This document shows, one piece after another, positions 55,220 through 63,378 of a stretch of DNA of 64,000 nt. Source of the DNA: Pelagihabitans sp947500445 (GTDB lineage: Bacteria; Bacteroidota; Bacteroidia; Flavobacteriales; Flavobacteriaceae). The notes under the pieces were generated by a model. It saw only the letters and a program-made list of their open reading frames with translations, was not told the origin of the DNA and did not search any database. Made by a program: the position numbers and the translations under genes. The first letter of the stretch is position 1. The number at the start of each line of letters is the position of its first letter. The DNA lies in the NCBI RefSeq assembly GCF_050589625.1, contig NZ_JBNGOP010000005.1:1-64000 (forward strand), given 5' to 3'.

Positions 55220-55242
55220 CAATTTTCTATAAATATTTTGTG

Positions 55243-56334
55243 TTACGGCTGGATCTTTACATCGAACTCGATAAAATCGTTGTTCGCAAAACCGGCCTCT
55301 ATCGCTGTTATTTTGATCAATCCTGTTTTGCCATAGTTATCGACAAACGCGATGACATCGCCAACGGCAAGATTCGTGATTTTTTGGATCCCGGAATTCA
55401 TGATCGTTGGAAGGTCGCCCGAAAGTACTACGGCGTCAAAACCATCGGCATCCAAACTTGACATTGCGAAAAATGTTTCGTTCAAGGTTTCGGTGGCGGC
55501 ATCTTCTTCATCTTCCCCTGGCTCCAATCCTTCTACCGGAAATCCGAAAGAGGCATCGTACGTTGCAGTGGAAGCAAAGGAGGCATCTTCACCATCCGAT
55601 ACGCCAGAAGCGCCGAAATAATATCCGAAATCCCAAAAGGCCCTAAATTCAGGTCCCTCGTTGATCCGGTACACTTTTTCGTCCAATAAGGAAAAGAACG
55701 ACTCCGTAGTGCCGTCCGCGGCTGGGGCAAAAAGTTGTATTCCGTTAAATTCCCGTACCGCAGCGGCAGGGTTGGTTCCGTTACCAACGGTTACGGTAAT
55801 GGTTCCTACGCCAAGGGCAAGCCGTTTGCTGGCATCCCTAAAGTCCCCTTTTCCGGTGGTGGTCCAAAAGCTATACACAATGGAGCCATTGTCAATATTT
55901 GGAACAGGAAGCTCAAAGGTAAAATCGATTTCATTTTTGGTGGCACCGTCCAAATCGATGGAGCCATCCGCTTTCAATGCTTTTTGAAGGTCATCGCTAT
56001 CCAAGTTGAAGTTGTTGAAAGGCATGTCACCCTGACCGGAAATGTTTTGTGTAATGTACATTCTCCGTTGTGTTGTCGCCGAAGTGGTAAAGATTACCCT
56101 TCCAGGAACGCTGGTACCTACTTCGCCACTTGCCGAAGCGGTGGGGGTATTGTTTGCCGGGTCGTCTTCGTTGAAAACCAAGGTGGCTACCTGTGGAGCG
56201 TCCGGGTCATCTTGACCGGGTGTGTCCGGGGTATCGAACTCGTTACCGTCGTCCGATGAACAGCTTGCGATAAAAAGCGTTAATGAGCAGGCAATAAGCG
56301 CCTTCCCTAATGACTTTCTAAATACTTTTTTCAT
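55243..56334 (-). CDS. Uncharacterised lipoprotein
   Basis: 363 aa. Lipoprotein signal (ALIACSLTLFIASC) followed by an acidic linker rich in Asp and Pro (SDDGNEFDTPDTPGQDDPD). The mature part is beta-rich: VPGRVIFTTSATTQRRMYIT, IDFTFELPVPNIDNGSIVYS, ISLGVGTITVTV-like strands, and a C-terminal VIAFVDNYGKTGLIKITAIE. An acidic insert (GEDEEDAATET) lies near residue 265. Surface or periplasmic; I do not recognise the family. Single gene with its own terminator. Confidence 0.75.
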   Translation of the reverse strand: MKKVFRKSLGKALIACSLTLFIASCSSDDGNEFDTPDTPGQDDPDAPQVATLVFNEDDPANNTPTASASGEVGTSVPGRVIFTTSATTQRRMYITQNISGQGDMPFNNFNLDSDDLQKALKADGSIDLDGATKNEIDFTFELPVPNIDNGSIVYSFWTTTGKGDFRDASKRLALGVGTITVTVGNGTNPAAAVREFNGIQLFAPAADGTTESFFSLLDEKVYRINEGPEFRAFWDFGYYFGASGVSDGEDASFASTATYDASFGFPVEGLEPGEDEEDAATETLNETFFAMSSLDADGFDAVVLSGDLPTIMNSGIQKITNLAVGDVIAFVDNYGKTGLIKITAIEAGFANNDFIEFDVKIQP

Positions 56335-56561
56335 GTTAAAATAGAATTTAATGTGTTAGTGATGCACGTTAAACGGATTTATCGCGCATTTCGTATAATT
56401 TGTTTGTTTTTTTGAAAAAAGCAGGTAAAACCGCCTTTTTAAAAACATGGGGCACGCTATACGATAGCATCATGTTGCAACGTTTGTTAAGTGACGTGAG
56501 TTCAAATTGAAACATCCATTTTTTAGATACTGGCAATTTTTAATGGATAATTTCAAGATAG

Positions 56562-56570
56562 AAATGGTAT
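56562..56570 (+). repeat. AAATGGTAT repeat copy
   Basis: Part of a roughly 33-bp stretch (56538-56570) that matches 45029-45061 at most positions, including the TTTTTAATGG, ATTTCAAG and TAGAAATGGTAT words. Confidence 0.6.
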
Positions 56571-56669
56571 GAAAGATAAAGAGCTGACCAGCAGTGGTGA
56601 TTTTGTAAAAAAAGGCTGTTTTTTATGTTGAACTGACGTTAAATAAAATGTCTATGATTGGATGTTTTG

Positions 56670-56677
56670 TATTTTTG
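56670..56677 (+). promoter_or_regulatory. Possible -7 element for the HYC_CC_PP gene
   Basis: TATTTTTG fits TAnnTTTG and ends 5 bases before the GTG start, which would give a nearly leaderless transcript. No clear -33 partner. Confidence 0.3.
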
Positions 56678-56682
56678 CTATT

Positions 56683-57078
56683 GTGAAACGATTGCTTCAT
56701 TCCATATCGCACTTGCTTCTGGCGCTGCTCGTTTTGGCCTCTACGGTTTCGTGGAAGGTCGACAAACACTATTGTATGGGCCGTTTAATGGATACCGCTC
56801 TTTTCATAGGGGCCGATTCCTGTGGGATGGGCGTCAACGGACTTGAAGGCGAATTGCCATCCTGTTGTGACGATGAAACCATAGTTATCGATGGACAGGA
56901 CGACCTGTCCTCGATTTCCCAAGGATTTTCTTTTGATTTGCCATTACAGCCGACCGCTGTTTCGGAGTTTTTGTTTACTGCTTATCCTTACCATAGTCGT
57001 ATCCTTCCAGAGGAACACTATCCACCACCCATTTTGATCGAGGACATTGTATTGCTCGATCAGGTATTCCTAATTTGA
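56683..57078 (+). CDS. HYC_CC_PP-family small exported protein
   Basis: 131 aa starting at GTG (56683; MKRLLHSIS...), where the signal segment LLLALLVLASTVS begins. The family-defining residues are seen: HYC in VDKHYCMG, CC in LPSCCDDET and PP in HYPPPILIE. A further Cys lies in DSCGMG. Such proteins are found next to metal-linked TonB receptors in Bacteroidota and are thought to bind metal with the His/Cys set, though the role is unproven. First gene of the metal locus. Confidence 0.82.
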   Translation: MKRLLHSISHLLLALLVLASTVSWKVDKHYCMGRLMDTALFIGADSCGMGVNGLEGELPSCCDDETIVIDGQDDLSSISQGFSFDLPLQPTAVSEFLFTAYPYHSRILPEEHYPPPILIEDIVLLDQVFLI

Positions 57079-57140
57079 TCTGTTTTTTCCAGTACCCGTA
57101 CCCTCCGGTATTTCCCATACTGACGGGAAAATTCGGTGAT

Positions 57141-57158
57141 ATTGCCGTATGCGGCAAT
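57141..57158. promoter_or_regulatory. Hairpin/dyad ATTGCCG-TATG-CGGCAAT
   Basis: Perfect 7-bp inverted repeat with a 4-nt loop, 63 bp after the HYC_CC_PP stop and 32 bp before the HMA-MauE ATG. There is no T-run, so an operator or attenuator is more likely than a terminator. Confidence 0.4.
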
Positions 57159-57190
57159 AACCTAATTAAGGAAAATTAACAGACTTCAAC

Positions 57191-57916
57191 ATGATACATA
57201 CGTATACGATCAAAGGAATGACCTGTAACGGTTGTGCCGCCGGTGTTACCAAAAAGTTAAGCGCGGTAGACGGTGTGCTTGACGTTCAGGTAGACTTGCA
57301 AAGGGAAATTGCGCAGCTTCGTTCAAAGAAGGGGATTCCCCTTGCGCAGCTTCAAAAAGCACTTCCCGAAAAATACACTATTAACCATACGGCGAACGCT
57401 GCCGACGACAAGACTTCCGTATCTGCCGAAAAGCCATCGAAACTAGTGCAGTTAAAACCCTTGTTGCTCATTTTTGCATACTTGTTTACCGCAGTATTCT
57501 TGATGCACTATAAAACGGGCGATCTCTCTGCCGCGATGATGGATTTTATGGGACTGTTCTATTTGGTGTTCAGTTTTTTCAAGTTGCTGGACCTTAAAGG
57601 GTTTCCCGAGAGTTTTGCCATGTACGATCCGTTGGCCGGCCGCTTGCCTTGGTATGGGCGCATATATCCTTTTTTGGAACTGACATTGGGCATATTGTTT
57701 TTGATGCGTGCACAGGTATTTTGGGCCTTGGTGGCAACACTATTGCTATTGGTGCCCACTACCTATGGTGTTGTAAAGAGCCTTTTAAATAAAAAGGACA
57801 TCCGTTGCGCCTGCTTGGGAACGGCCCTAAAACTGCCGATGACCGAAGCTACCTTGATCGAAAATGCGGTGATGCTTTTTATGGCCTGTTATATGCTGTA
57901 TCAATACACTTTTTAG
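57191..57916 (+). CDS. HMA domain fused to MauE/DoxX-like membrane protein
   Basis: 241 aa. Residues 1-67 are a heavy-metal-associated domain with the metal-binding GMTCNGCAAGV motif. A linker leads to a four-helix MauE/DoxX-type membrane domain (about 95-241: LLIFAYLFTAVFLMHY, FYLVFSFFKLLDLKGF, YPFLELTLGILFLM) ending with a CAC cysteine pair in KKDIRCACLGTALKLP. It could take a metal or a redox equivalent across the inner membrane. Its stop is directly followed by the ATG of the TonB receptor. Confidence 0.85.
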   Translation: MIHTYTIKGMTCNGCAAGVTKKLSAVDGVLDVQVDLQREIAQLRSKKGIPLAQLQKALPEKYTINHTANAADDKTSVSAEKPSKLVQLKPLLLIFAYLFTAVFLMHYKTGDLSAAMMDFMGLFYLVFSFFKLLDLKGFPESFAMYDPLAGRLPWYGRIYPFLELTLGILFLMRAQVFWALVATLLLLVPTTYGVVKSLLNKKDIRCACLGTALKLPMTEATLIENAVMLFMACYMLYQYTF

Positions 57917-60337
57917 ATGAAAGCGATACTAAAAAACATACTAACGGCGATACTAGCGGTATGCTGCCAATACGGGTTTGCACAGGATAAGGTGGAGGGT
58001 AGGATACTTGGGGCCGACGGTGAAAATAGTCCCTCCGGCCTGTCGGGTGCCAATGTGTATTGGTTGAACTCCCAAATTGGAACGGTGACCGATACGGAAG
58101 GGGACTTTAGTATTCCGTATCGGAAGGAGTTTAACCAATTGGTGATCAGTTTTATCGGTTTCACCACGGATACCCTTACGGTAAATGCCCCTAAGACCAT
58201 CACGCATCTTTTACAGCCATCCAATGTATTGGATGAGGTGGTCGTGGAGCAAAAGAAGGATGCGGTTCAAAAGGCATTCCTGAGTGCGCGTAACGTGATT
58301 ACGGTCAATAGCGCCGAGCTTTTAAAGGCGGCCTGTTGTAACCTTTCGGAAAGTTTCGAGACCAATCCCGCCATTGATGTCAATTTTTCGGATGCGTTGA
58401 CCGGAACAAAGCAAATTCAAATGCTGGGACTTACCAGTCCCTATTTATTGATTACCCAGGAGAACATCCCCATGGTGCGGGGCGCATCGCAAGCCTATGG
58501 TCTTACCTTTACGCCGGGCACATGGGTAGAGAGCATTCAGATAACAAAAGGTGCCGGTAGCGTGGTCAACGGTTACGAAAGTATTTCCGGGCAGATCAAC
58601 ACCGAATTGATGAAGCCTTTAACGGATAAATTACTGTTTGTAAACGGTTATGCCAATCAAAATGGACGTTTGGAACTCAATGCCCATATCAATCGACGGT
58701 TAAGCGAGCAATGGAGTACCGGTTTTTACATTCATGGAAACCAAAGGACCACGGAAGAGGACGGTAACGGGGATGGCTTTTTGGATGCCCCATTGGCGGA
58801 CCAGATCAATGTGATGAACCGTTGGCAGTACCAAAACCCGGTTACGGGTTGGGTAAGTTTTATCGATGTCCGTTTTTTGAACGATGAAAAACAGGTAGGG
58901 CAGACCGGTTTTGATGCGGACCGATGGCGCGGTATTCTAGGAATTCCATCGGGCACGGGAGTGCCGAACACACCTGCCCTTCGGCTACACTCAGGGCACG
59001 TGCTGAACGAAACTGGACCGCCTGCCCTTCGGCTACGCTCAGGGCACGTGCCGAGCGGAGTCGAAGGACCTGTGCTGAGCGGAGTCGAAGGACCTGTGCT
59101 GAGCGGAGTCGAAGCATGGGGAAGTGAAATCGATACCCGTAGGTTTGATTCATCGGTGAAGTTGGGATATGTTTTTCCCGAGCTCCCCTTCCAAAGTTTC
59201 GGTTTTCAGGCTTCTTATAGCCTTCATAAGCAAAACGCATACTATGGGTTTCGACAGTACGATATCGACCACGAAAGCTTGTACGGCAACCTGATATTCA
59301 ATTCCATATTAGGGAGTACCCAAAACCAGTTTAAAACAGGGCTCAACCTAGCCTATGACGGGTATCGGGAAAGGGTGGATAACCGGAATTTTCAACGGGA
59401 CGACCGCGCCATTGGAGCATTTTTTGAGTACAGTTATGAAGATTTGGAAAAGTTGAGCTTTACGGCAGGGTTTCGTATCGATACGCACAATCGGCTCGGG
59501 GTTTTCGCAACGCCAAGGTTTCATTTGCGATATACCCCTTGGGAAAAAGCAAGTTGGCGTTTTTCCGTGGGTAGGGGGAAGCGGGCCGCGAACATTTTTG
59601 CCGAGAACCAGCAGTTGTTCGCTTCCGCAAGGAGTGTTCAGCTATTGGATGCCGGCGGAGCGGTCTATGGGCTGGACCCGGAAATTGCTTGGAACTATGG
59701 CTTTGGATTTTTACAGGGCTTTACCTTATTCGATAGAAAAGGAACTGTTTCGCTGGACTTTTATCGAACCGATTTTGAAAACCAAGTGGTGGTCGATTGG
59801 GAAAATCCGAGGGCCATTTTTTTCTATAATCTTGATGGCAAGAGTATCGCGGACAGTTTTCAAATCGAGCTCAATTATGAGGTGCTCAAGCAATTGGAGC
59901 TGCGAACGGCCTACAAATACTATAACGTGCGGACCGATTACCGTTCCGGACGTTTGCAGAAACCTTTACAGCCGCCACATCGGTTTTTTGTAAACGTGGG
60001 ATATGAAACAACAGCTAAGGATACCGGTGCCCAGTGGCGTTTTGATTATACGTTGAACATTTTGGGCGGGCAACGCCTTCCAAGTACCGGGGTAAACCCG
60101 CCCGAAGCGCGTTTGGGCGACGAAGTCGATGGCTATTCCCTTATGAACGCCCAGGTGACCAAGGTGTTTTCGAAACATTTTGAATTTTATATCGGAGGGG
60201 AAAACCTGTCCGATTTTAAACAACCGAATCCGGTATTAGGGGCAGCGGACCCTTTTGGCGCAAATTTTGATACCACTATCGTATATGCCCCTATCATGGG
60301 ACGCATGTTTTATGGTGGCTTTCGATATAAATTATAG
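57917..60337 (+). CDS. TonB-dependent receptor with carboxypeptidase-like domain
   Basis: 806 aa outer membrane receptor. Signal peptide ends YGFAQ; a carboxypeptidase regulatory-like domain (about 25-100: LSGANVYWLNSQIGTVTDTEG) precedes the plug (AACCNLSESFETNPAIDVNF, then LLITQENIPMVRGASQAYG) and the 22-strand barrel, which ends MFYGGFRYKL. A Cys-Cys pair at the plug start suits a metal ligand. Residues about 353-400 are a foreign in-frame insert of palindromic DNA (see separate entry). Stop-codon contact with the preceding HMA-MauE gene indicates one operon. Confidence 0.93.
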   Translation: MKAILKNILTAILAVCCQYGFAQDKVEGRILGADGENSPSGLSGANVYWLNSQIGTVTDTEGDFSIPYRKEFNQLVISFIGFTTDTLTVNAPKTITHLLQPSNVLDEVVVEQKKDAVQKAFLSARNVITVNSAELLKAACCNLSESFETNPAIDVNFSDALTGTKQIQMLGLTSPYLLITQENIPMVRGASQAYGLTFTPGTWVESIQITKGAGSVVNGYESISGQINTELMKPLTDKLLFVNGYANQNGRLELNAHINRRLSEQWSTGFYIHGNQRTTEEDGNGDGFLDAPLADQINVMNRWQYQNPVTGWVSFIDVRFLNDEKQVGQTGFDADRWRGILGIPSGTGVPNTPALRLHSGHVLNETGPPALRLRSGHVPSGVEGPVLSGVEGPVLSGVEAWGSEIDTRRFDSSVKLGYVFPELPFQSFGFQASYSLHKQNAYYGFRQYDIDHESLYGNLIFNSILGSTQNQFKTGLNLAYDGYRERVDNRNFQRDDRAIGAFFEYSYEDLEKLSFTAGFRIDTHNRLGVFATPRFHLRYTPWEKASWRFSVGRGKRAANIFAENQQLFASARSVQLLDAGGAVYGLDPEIAWNYGFGFLQGFTLFDRKGTVSLDFYRTDFENQVVVDWENPRAIFFYNLDGKSIADSFQIELNYEVLKQLELRTAYKYYNVRTDYRSGRLQKPLQPPHRFFVNVGYETTAKDTGAQWRFDYTLNILGGQRLPSTGVNPPEARLGDEVDGYSLMNAQVTKVFSKHFEFYIGGENLSDFKQPNPVLGAADPFGANFDTTIVYAPIMGRMFYGGFRYKL
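58973..59116. repeat. In-frame 144-bp palindromic repeat insertion in the receptor gene
   Basis: Two 48-bp units (starting CCTGCCCTTCGGCTAC at 58973 and 59021) are followed by two 24-bp units (59069 and 59093) with the core CTGAGCGGAGTCGAAGGA. Each length is a multiple of three. The left half CCTTCGGCTACGCTC pairs with the right half GAGCGGAGTCGAAGG with few mismatches. Encoded peptide repeats are PALRLRSGHV and PVLSGVEG. The element lacks stop codons in three frames at least, so reading through is possible in several directions. Confidence 0.9.
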
Positions 60338-60367
60338 TTAGTGATGAACCAATTTAAAACAATACCG

Positions 60368-60721
60368 ATGAAAAAAATGATGATCGCACTAGTGTTACTG
60401 TTCTCGACGGTGGCTTTTGCACAGGAAAAAAACAAAAAAATGGCCTTTGATGTCGATGGCAAATGTGAGATGTGTAAAATGCGTATCGAAAAGGCCGCCT
60501 TAGGGGTCAAAGGGGTGAAGTTTGCCTCTTGGGACATTGCTTCCCATCAGCTATCGTTGATCCTCGATGAGCGAAAGACCGATCCGATGAAAGTAAAAAC
60601 CGCTTTGGTCGCAGTGGGCCACGATACCAAGGAACTAAAGGCAAGTGAAGAAGCCTACGATTCCGTACATCCCTGTTGCAAATATCGGGACGATGCTACC
60701 GATGATTCGGGTTCCCACTAA
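60368..60721 (+). CDS. Exported heavy-metal-associated (HMA) protein
   Basis: 117 aa from the ATG at 60368, where the signal peptide MKKMMIALVLLFSTVAFAQ starts. A single HMA domain follows with DVDGKCEMCKMRIEKAAL (CxxC metal site) and VKFASWDIASHQLSL. The tail has VHPCCKYRDD, giving two more cysteines. Probably a periplasmic metal chaperone that takes the metal from the TonB receptor encoded 30 bp upstream. Confidence 0.87.
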   Translation: MKKMMIALVLLFSTVAFAQEKNKKMAFDVDGKCEMCKMRIEKAALGVKGVKFASWDIASHQLSLILDERKTDPMKVKTALVAVGHDTKELKASEEAYDSVHPCCKYRDDATDDSGSH

Positions 60722-60791
60722 TAATAGCAATTACTGCATTTTCGGCCCTCATGACAAAGTGCTAATACATGAAGCGGGTTTATAAAAACAA

Positions 60792-60827
60792 AACCGCCCC
60801 GACAATAATGCCGGGGCGGTTTTTTAT
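60792..60827. terminator. Bidirectional terminator between HMA gene and groEL
   Basis: AACCGCCCCG (60792-60801) and CGGGGCGGTT (60812-60821) form a perfect 10-bp stem, with T-runs after it on both strands. Ends the metal locus and groESL, which face each other. Confidence 0.9.
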
Positions 60828-60842
60828 GCTATACTCTTGTGC

Positions 60843-62477
60843 TTACATCATTCCGGGCATTCCACCGCCGCCCATTGGAGGGCCTGCGACAGGTGCGTCT
60901 TCCTTAATATCCGTCAATGCACATTCGGTAGTCAAGATCATTCCGGCAACAGAGGCCGCATTCTCCAATGCTACCCGTGTTACTTTCTTAGGATCGATGA
61001 TCCCAGCCTTTAACATCTCAACGTATTTTTCCGATTTGGCGTCGTAACCGTAATCTCCTTTTCCTTCAAGGATTTTGGCGATGACGACAGATCCTTCCCC
61101 ACCGGCGTTTTCTACAATCGTACGTAAAGGCGCTTCAATGGCACGGGCAACAATTTGAATCCCGGTTTCTTCATCCGCATTTTCAGCAGCTATTTTGGAT
61201 AAAACCGATTTGGCGCGTACCAAGGCGACACCACCTCCAGCGACGATACCTTCTTCAACAGCGGCTCTGGTCGCGTGCAATGCATCGTCAACACGGTCTT
61301 TTTTCTCCTTCATTTCTACTTCGGAAGCTGCGCCTACATACAATACGGCGACACCACCGGCCAATTTGGCCAAGCGCTCCTGTAGTTTTTCCTTATCATA
61401 GTCCGATGTAGTGGTCTCGATCTGCGATTTGATCTGGTTGACCCGTGTTTTGATCGTTTTGGCCACGCCACCACCGTTTACGATAGTGGTATTGTCCTTG
61501 TCGATCGTAATTCGTTCACAGGTACCCAACATATCTACTGTGGCGTTTTCCAAAGAGAAACCTCTTTCTTCAGCGATTACGGTACCTTTTGTAAGGATGG
61601 CGATATCTTCCAACATCGCTTTTCTTCGGTCTCCGAAGCCCGGTGCCTTAACAGCAGCTATTTTTAATGATCCACGAAGTTTGTTTACGACTAAAGTGGC
61701 CAAAGCCTCTCCGTCAACATCCTCTGCGATGATCAATAAGGGCTTTCCTGACTGTGCTACCGGTTCCAAAACGGGAAGCAAGTCTTTCATGGCAGAGATT
61801 TTCTTATCGAACAAAAGAATATAAGGATTCTCAAGGTCGGCGATCATTTTTTCCGAATCGGTAACGAAATATGGAGAAAGATATCCTCTATCGAATTGCA
61901 TACCCTCCACAACGTCTACATAAGTATCGGTTCCTTTGGCCTCTTCAACGGTGATAACCCCTTCTTTTCCGACTTTTCCAAACGCTTGGGCGATCAGGTC
62001 GCCAATGGTTCGGTCGTTGTTTGCGGATATTGAAGCTACTTGCTCTATTTTTTCCGAAGAATCGCCAACTTTTTTGGACTGTTTGCCCAAGTTTTCCACG
62101 ATAGCTTCTACCGCTTTGTCGATACCTCTTTTCAAATCCATTGGATTGGCACCGGCCGCAACGTTTTTCAATCCTTCTTTTACGATGGACTGTGCCAAAA
62201 CGGTAGCGGTAGTGGTACCATCACCGGCAAGATCGTTGGTTTTGGAAGCAACTTCCTTTACCATTTGCGCTCCCATGTTTTCCAAGGCGTCCGCCAATTC
62301 GATTTCCTTGGCTACGGTAACACCATCTTTGGTTACCTGTGGCGCTCCAAAAGATTTGCTGATGATTACGTTTCTCCCTTTTGGGCCTAATGTTACTTTT
62401 ACTGCATTTGCCAATGCATCGACACCTCTTTTGAGTCCGTCGCGCGCATCGATATCAAATTTTATTTCTTTTGCCAT
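60843..62477 (-). CDS. groEL: Chaperonin GroEL
   Basis: 544 aa from the ATG at 62477 (MAKEIKFDIDARDGL). The fold is complete: KDGVTVAKEIEL, AGDGTTTATVLAQ (ATP loop), VVEGMQFDRGYLSPYF, and EGIVAGGGVALVRA. C-terminal tail GPPMGGGGMPGMM. Forms the tetradecameric folding chamber with GroES, encoded 99 bp upstream. No CIRCE element is seen. Confidence 0.98.
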   Translation of the reverse strand: MAKEIKFDIDARDGLKRGVDALANAVKVTLGPKGRNVIISKSFGAPQVTKDGVTVAKEIELADALENMGAQMVKEVASKTNDLAGDGTTTATVLAQSIVKEGLKNVAAGANPMDLKRGIDKAVEAIVENLGKQSKKVGDSSEKIEQVASISANNDRTIGDLIAQAFGKVGKEGVITVEEAKGTDTYVDVVEGMQFDRGYLSPYFVTDSEKMIADLENPYILLFDKKISAMKDLLPVLEPVAQSGKPLLIIAEDVDGEALATLVVNKLRGSLKIAAVKAPGFGDRRKAMLEDIAILTKGTVIAEERGFSLENATVDMLGTCERITIDKDNTTIVNGGGVAKTIKTRVNQIKSQIETTTSDYDKEKLQERLAKLAGGVAVLYVGAASEVEMKEKKDRVDDALHATRAAVEEGIVAGGGVALVRAKSVLSKIAAENADEETGIQIVARAIEAPLRTIVENAGGEGSVVIAKILEGKGDYGYDAKSEKYVEMLKAGIIDPKKVTRVALENAASVAGMILTTECALTDIKEDAPVAGPPMGGGGMPGMM

Positions 62478-62576
62478 TTTTTCAAATTTTACTTTTATTC
62501 TCCGTGTGCCGAAGAACGTCACGTTGTTCTAAATGTTTTGATTTTCGATCGTTGAAAAACACGACCTGGTACTTTC

Positions 62577-62855
62577 TTAGATGATCGCCAAAACGTCACT
62601 CTCTCGCATCATCAAATAATCGACACCTTCCAGTTTGAGTTCGGTGCCCGCATACTTTCCGTACAATACCTTGTCGCCGACTTTTACCGTTACCTTTTCA
62701 TCTTTGGTACCGGGACCAACGGCGACCACTTTACCTTGTTGCGGTTTTTCTTTTGCCGTATCGGGAATGTAGATGCCCGAAGCTGTTTTGGTTTCAGCTG
62801 CCATCGGCTCGATCAATACACGGTCCGCCAATGGTTTAATAGTCACTTTAGCCAT
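62577..62855 (-). CDS. groES: Co-chaperonin GroES
   Basis: 92 aa. IKPLADRVLIEP at the N-terminus, the mobile loop AAETKTASGIYIPDTAKEKP and GDKVLYGKYAGTEL are all typical. Caps GroEL. First gene of the groES-groEL operon; two abutting palindromes lie 46-79 bp upstream. Confidence 0.97.
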   Translation of the reverse strand: MAKVTIKPLADRVLIEPMAAETKTASGIYIPDTAKEKPQQGKVVAVGPGTKDEKVTVKVGDKVLYGKYAGTELKLEGVDYLMMRESDVLAII

Positions 62856-62900
62856 ATTTTTTGTTTTTATAATTGGATTTTATTTATGCTGAAATGTGTG

Positions 62901-62917
62901 TGGCAGAAACTGTGCCA
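62901..62917 (-). promoter_or_regulatory. Palindrome TGGCA-N7-TGCCA; possible sigma-54 -24/-12 promoter
   Basis: On the minus strand TGGCACAGTTTCTGC has GG and GC ten bases apart, the sigma-54 spacing, and fits TGGCAC-N5-TTGC apart from a C for the first T. It is also a 17-bp dyad. It lies 46 bp before the groES ATG. Confidence 0.5.
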
Positions 62918-62934
62918 TGTCATAAAAACTGACA
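62918..62934 (-). promoter_or_regulatory. Palindrome TGTCA-N7-TGACA abutting the previous dyad
   Basis: TGTCAGTTTTTATGACA on the minus strand is a second 17-bp dyad of the same TGnCA-N7-TGnCA form, directly upstream of the TGGCA dyad with no gap. A dimeric heat- or stress-linked regulator is one reading. Confidence 0.5.
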
Positions 62935-62949
62935 CTTTGTAAAACAAAA

Positions 62950-62976
62950 ATGCCAGCTTGTCATTTTAGCTGGCAT
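62950..62976. terminator. Terminator after secG
   Basis: ATGCCAGCT (62950-62958) pairs with AGCTGGCAT (62968-62976); the minus strand continues TTTTTG. It lies 19 bp after the secG stop and 16 bp before the groES dyads. Confidence 0.85.
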
Positions 62977-62994
62977 TTTTCAAATTGAAATTTC

Positions 62995-63372
62995 TTATTG
63001 TGCGCTGTCGCCCGGAACGGCATCTTCACCTGCCGGTGTCGGTAAGGCATCCGGAGCGGCTTCGGGTATGGTCTCTGGGACCGTGGTCTCTATTTCGTCC
63101 CCATTAAGGATCTTAGAGTCGGATTCACCACCGAATTTTCCCGGAAGTGCAATGTTCGATGCCAATATAAGTATGACCAAAAGCCCTGCAAGTGTCCAAG
63201 TACTTTTATCCAAAAAGTCTCCCGTTTTTTTGACGCCGCCGACAACTTGGCTGCCACCGCCCCCGAACGAGGAGGACAATCCGCCACCTTTTGGGTTTTG
63301 GACCATAATGACCAAGACCAACAAAAAGCAAACAACAATGATTAAAACTAGGAATATGGTAAATGTACTCAT
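62995..63372 (-). CDS. secG: Preprotein translocase subunit SecG
   Basis: 125 aa. Two membrane helices (IFLVLIIVVCFLLVLVIMVQ and TLAGLLVILILASNIALP) with the SecG loop MVQNPKGGGLSSSFGGGGSQ between them. The C-terminal 45 residues are an acidic, Pro-rich extension (ETTVPETIPEAAPDALP) often seen in Flavobacteria. Minor component of the SecYEG channel. Starts 6 bp after the TPR-like gene. Confidence 0.93.
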   Translation of the reverse strand: MSTFTIFLVLIIVVCFLLVLVIMVQNPKGGGLSSSFGGGGSQVVGGVKKTGDFLDKSTWTLAGLLVILILASNIALPGKFGGESDSKILNGDEIETTVPETIPEAAPDALPTPAGEDAVPGDSAQ

Positions 63373-63378
63373 CAGGAC

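Larger units (their letters stand above)
56335..56682. other. Intergenic region with one dispersed repeat arm
   Basis: About 350 bp between divergent genes. It contains the repeat arm TTTTTAATGG...AGAAATGGTAT (56538-56570), shared with 45031-45061, and a -7-like word near 56670. No gene seen. Confidence 0.6.

Noticed and set aside
55243..56334. Spondin-domain protein
   Set aside because: Beta-rich sequence and lipoprotein signal gave a vague resemblance, but I could not point to any domain-defining residues.
58860..59240. Minus-strand open frame across the receptor insert (repeats of LRLRSAQ type)
   Set aside because: It is the antisense of a stop-free palindromic repeat inside a clear receptor gene; no start signal or homology supports it.
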